Both the position numbers and the translations under genes were made by a program. From assembly GCA_947174965.1 (NCBI GenBank), contig CAMWKY010000151.1:1-5710 (forward strand): a stretch of DNA of 5,710 nucleotides. Direction: 5' to 3'. Source of the DNA: an uncultured Ruminococcus sp. Lineage in GTDB: Bacteria > Bacillota > Clostridia > Oscillospirales > Ruminococcaceae. The notes below the pieces were generated by a model. The model was not told the DNA's origin. It made no database searches and saw nothing but the letters and a program-made list of their open reading frames with translations. Every line of letters starts with the position of its first letter. The stretch's first letter is position 1. Below are positions 4,514 to 5,710 of the stretch, piece by piece.

Positions 4514-5710
4514 TTACAAAGAATTATTTGTTGTTGAGAGTACTTTCATTGAATTGATTGTGTAGCCCTCATTTTTTTCTGTAAGTTTGAACTCAACAGA
4601 CTTTGACGAAACTTTTGGCAACCATTCAGGCAGTTCATCAATATAATTTACAACAATTGTATAAGTATCGCCATTTTTTGTTGCACCTTTAATTTCAGGT
4701 GAGTACGTGTAAGTTACAGGTGCTATCGGTACATTATATGATTTTGTTTCCTCATTGTAATAGAAACGTGATTCAGCCGGACCTACTGTAGTATGATTAA
4801 GTGCAGGGAGATTTTCGCCGAAAAGTTTTACTGCATATGATTCAACTTCAACAGCAGGGATTTTCACAACGTCAAAAGTCATTTCATAGTTGCTTATTGC
4901 ATTTTCTGACATAATCATTGACCATATAGACGCAGTTATTATTTGGTCGGAGGGAAGTTCCGCAGGATTTTCAAAAGAATCAATATCCATAATTACAACA
5001 GGATATACGATTGACTCAAAGCCGTTTTTTTTGTTGTCACCCGAAGTATAACCACCAATCATGCTGATTCCCTTTGACACGACTGCAATAAATCCGACAC
5101 AAGCAAACACAGCGAAAATAACTCCAAATACAGCATAGAAATTCTTTTTGAATTTAGAGCCTGATTCGCTTTCATCATCTGATACTGTCTTTTCGCTTCT
5201 TTCGTTGATTATTTCATCAGGGTCTTCATCAAGGATTTTTTCAAGAACAGGTGAAATTCCGAAAGACGTAGCTTCAATGTCTTTTTCGTCATCTTCAATG
5301 GCTTCTTCTGTTTCGTCATCATCTGTATATGAGTCGCCGTTTTCTATATCAGCAACAGCTTTTTCAGCATCTTCACGGATATTGTCTATTAATGAGCCTA
5401 CTGGGTCGGATTCGATTTTATCAGAAATATCATCATCTGTAACTTCTTCAATTGAGAAATTCTCATCATCTTCATCAGCAGTTTTTTCAGCTTCAAGTCG
5501 CTTTTGTTCTTCTTCGAGACGTTTTCTTCTGCGTTCTTCCTTACGACGTTTTTTTTCTTCTTCCTCTTTAGCTTTCTTTTCAGCTTTGAGACGCTTTTTT
5601 TCTTCCTCACGAGCTTTGCGCTCTGCTTCTGCACGAGCTTTGCGTTCAGCTTCCTCACGAGCTTTGCGTTCAGCTTCTTCACGAGCTTTGCGCTCTGCTT
5701 CTGCACGAGC
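4514..5710 (-). CDS. Single-pass membrane protein with charged repeat helix, 3' part only
   Basis: The reading frame is open from the window edge to the TAA at 4514, giving at least 398 residues; the true start lies beyond 5710. Numbered from the first visible residue, 1-80 is an almost purely Ala/Glu/Arg/Lys region with the octad AREEAERK, later passing to EEEEKKRRKEERR. This could form a single alpha helix or coiled coil. Residues 84-187 are an acidic linker rich in Asp, Glu and Ser. KFKKN (186-190) precedes one membrane helix (191-211, FYAVFGVIFAVFACVGFIAV), which with no signal peptide in the visible part implies a cytoplasmic N-terminus. Residues 212-398 would then lie outside; they include ESIVYPVVIMDIDSFENP and a beta-rich C-terminal part, and I recognise no family. 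A GTG at 5110 sits inside the membrane helix and is not a credible start. Its own terminator follows at 4478-4506. Function is unknown. Confidence 0.85.
   Translation of the reverse strand, partial: ARAEAERKAREEAERKAREEAERKARAEAERKAREEEKKRLKAEKKAKEEEEKKRRKEERRRKRLEEEQKRLEAEKTADEDDENFSIEEVTDDDISDKIESDPVGSLIDNIREDAEKAVADIENGDSYTDDDETEEAIEDDEKDIEATSFGISPVLEKILDEDPDEIINERSEKTVSDDESESGSKFKKNFYAVFGVIFAVFACVGFIAVVSKGISMIGGYTSGDNKKNGFESIVYPVVIMDIDSFENPAELPSDQIITASIWSMIMSENAISNYEMTFDVVKIPAVEVESYAVKLFGENLPALNHTTVGPAESRFYYNEETKSYNVPIAPVTYTYSPEIKGATKNGDTYTIVVNYIDELPEWLPKVSSKSVEFKLTEKNEGYTINSMKVLSTTNNSL
5609..5710. repeat. 24-bp tandem repeat inside the membrane protein gene
   Basis: ACGAGCTTTGCG recurs at 5609, 5633, 5657 and 5681, and begins again at 5705, exactly every 24 bp. 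Each unit codes for eight residues of the AREEAERK type. Units at 5609 and 5681 are identical, while those at 5633 and 5657 differ from each other at one base and from the outer pair at several. The array runs off the window edge, so the copy number is unknown. Confidence 0.93.

Noticed and set aside
4514..5110. A 198-residue protein starting at GTG 5110
   Set aside because: The GTG is a valine codon in the middle of the membrane helix, and the frame is open upstream to the window edge. It would cut the helix in half, so the start is artificial.
5398..5706. A Lys-rich 102-residue minus-strand reading frame
   Set aside because: It is an out-of-frame reading of the 24-bp repeat and acidic linker of the membrane protein gene. 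The in-frame reading is open across the whole region and joins a membrane helix and outer domain, so this frame is a by-product of the repeat.

Overview
The window is AT-rich bacterial DNA with strong GGAGG-type ribosome binding sites, intrinsic terminators and near-consensus sigma-70/sigma-A promoters. This suggests a low-GC Gram-positive, most likely a Clostridia member of the Ruminococcus/Oscillospiraceae type. The assignment is inferred from style and composition, not from a marker gene.

Layout. (1) 56-3024, plus strand: a two-gene operon with a DUF2079 multi-pass membrane protein followed 8 nt later by a GtrB/DPM1-like polyprenyl-phosphate glycosyltransferase, closed by a strong hairpin (3031-3070). 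(2) 3113-4200, minus strand: an XRE-family DNA-binding protein with a three-helix membrane domain (3113-3691) and, upstream of it, an unrecognised 133-residue acidic protein (3799-4200). A 107-bp gap separates them and holds a perfect 8-bp-arm palindrome. (3) 4201-4513, a 313-bp stretch without a protein gene: tRNA-Leu(GAG) on the minus strand with encoded CCA, an almost perfect promoter, a trailer hairpin and a terminator that overlaps the promoter of the next gene. (4) 4514 to beyond 5710, minus strand: the 3' part of a gene for a single-pass membrane protein with a long charged Glu/Arg/Lys helix built on a 24-bp tandem repeat, an acidic linker, one membrane helix and an extracytoplasmic domain of about 187 residues.

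How the parts work together. The first two genes probably form a lipid-linked sugar system. The GT2 enzyme would charge polyprenyl phosphate with a sugar, and the DUF2079 protein, from a group of GT-C-like membrane proteins, could use that donor outside the membrane. No acceptor or sugar can be read from sequence. The minus-strand genes look like independent units: a membrane-tethered regulator with a small protein that may be cotranscribed, a tRNA gene, and a surface or envelope protein of unknown role. I see no phage, insertion sequence, CRISPR array or toxin system. The least explained items are the repeat-helix membrane protein and the terminator/promoter overlap beside the tRNA.
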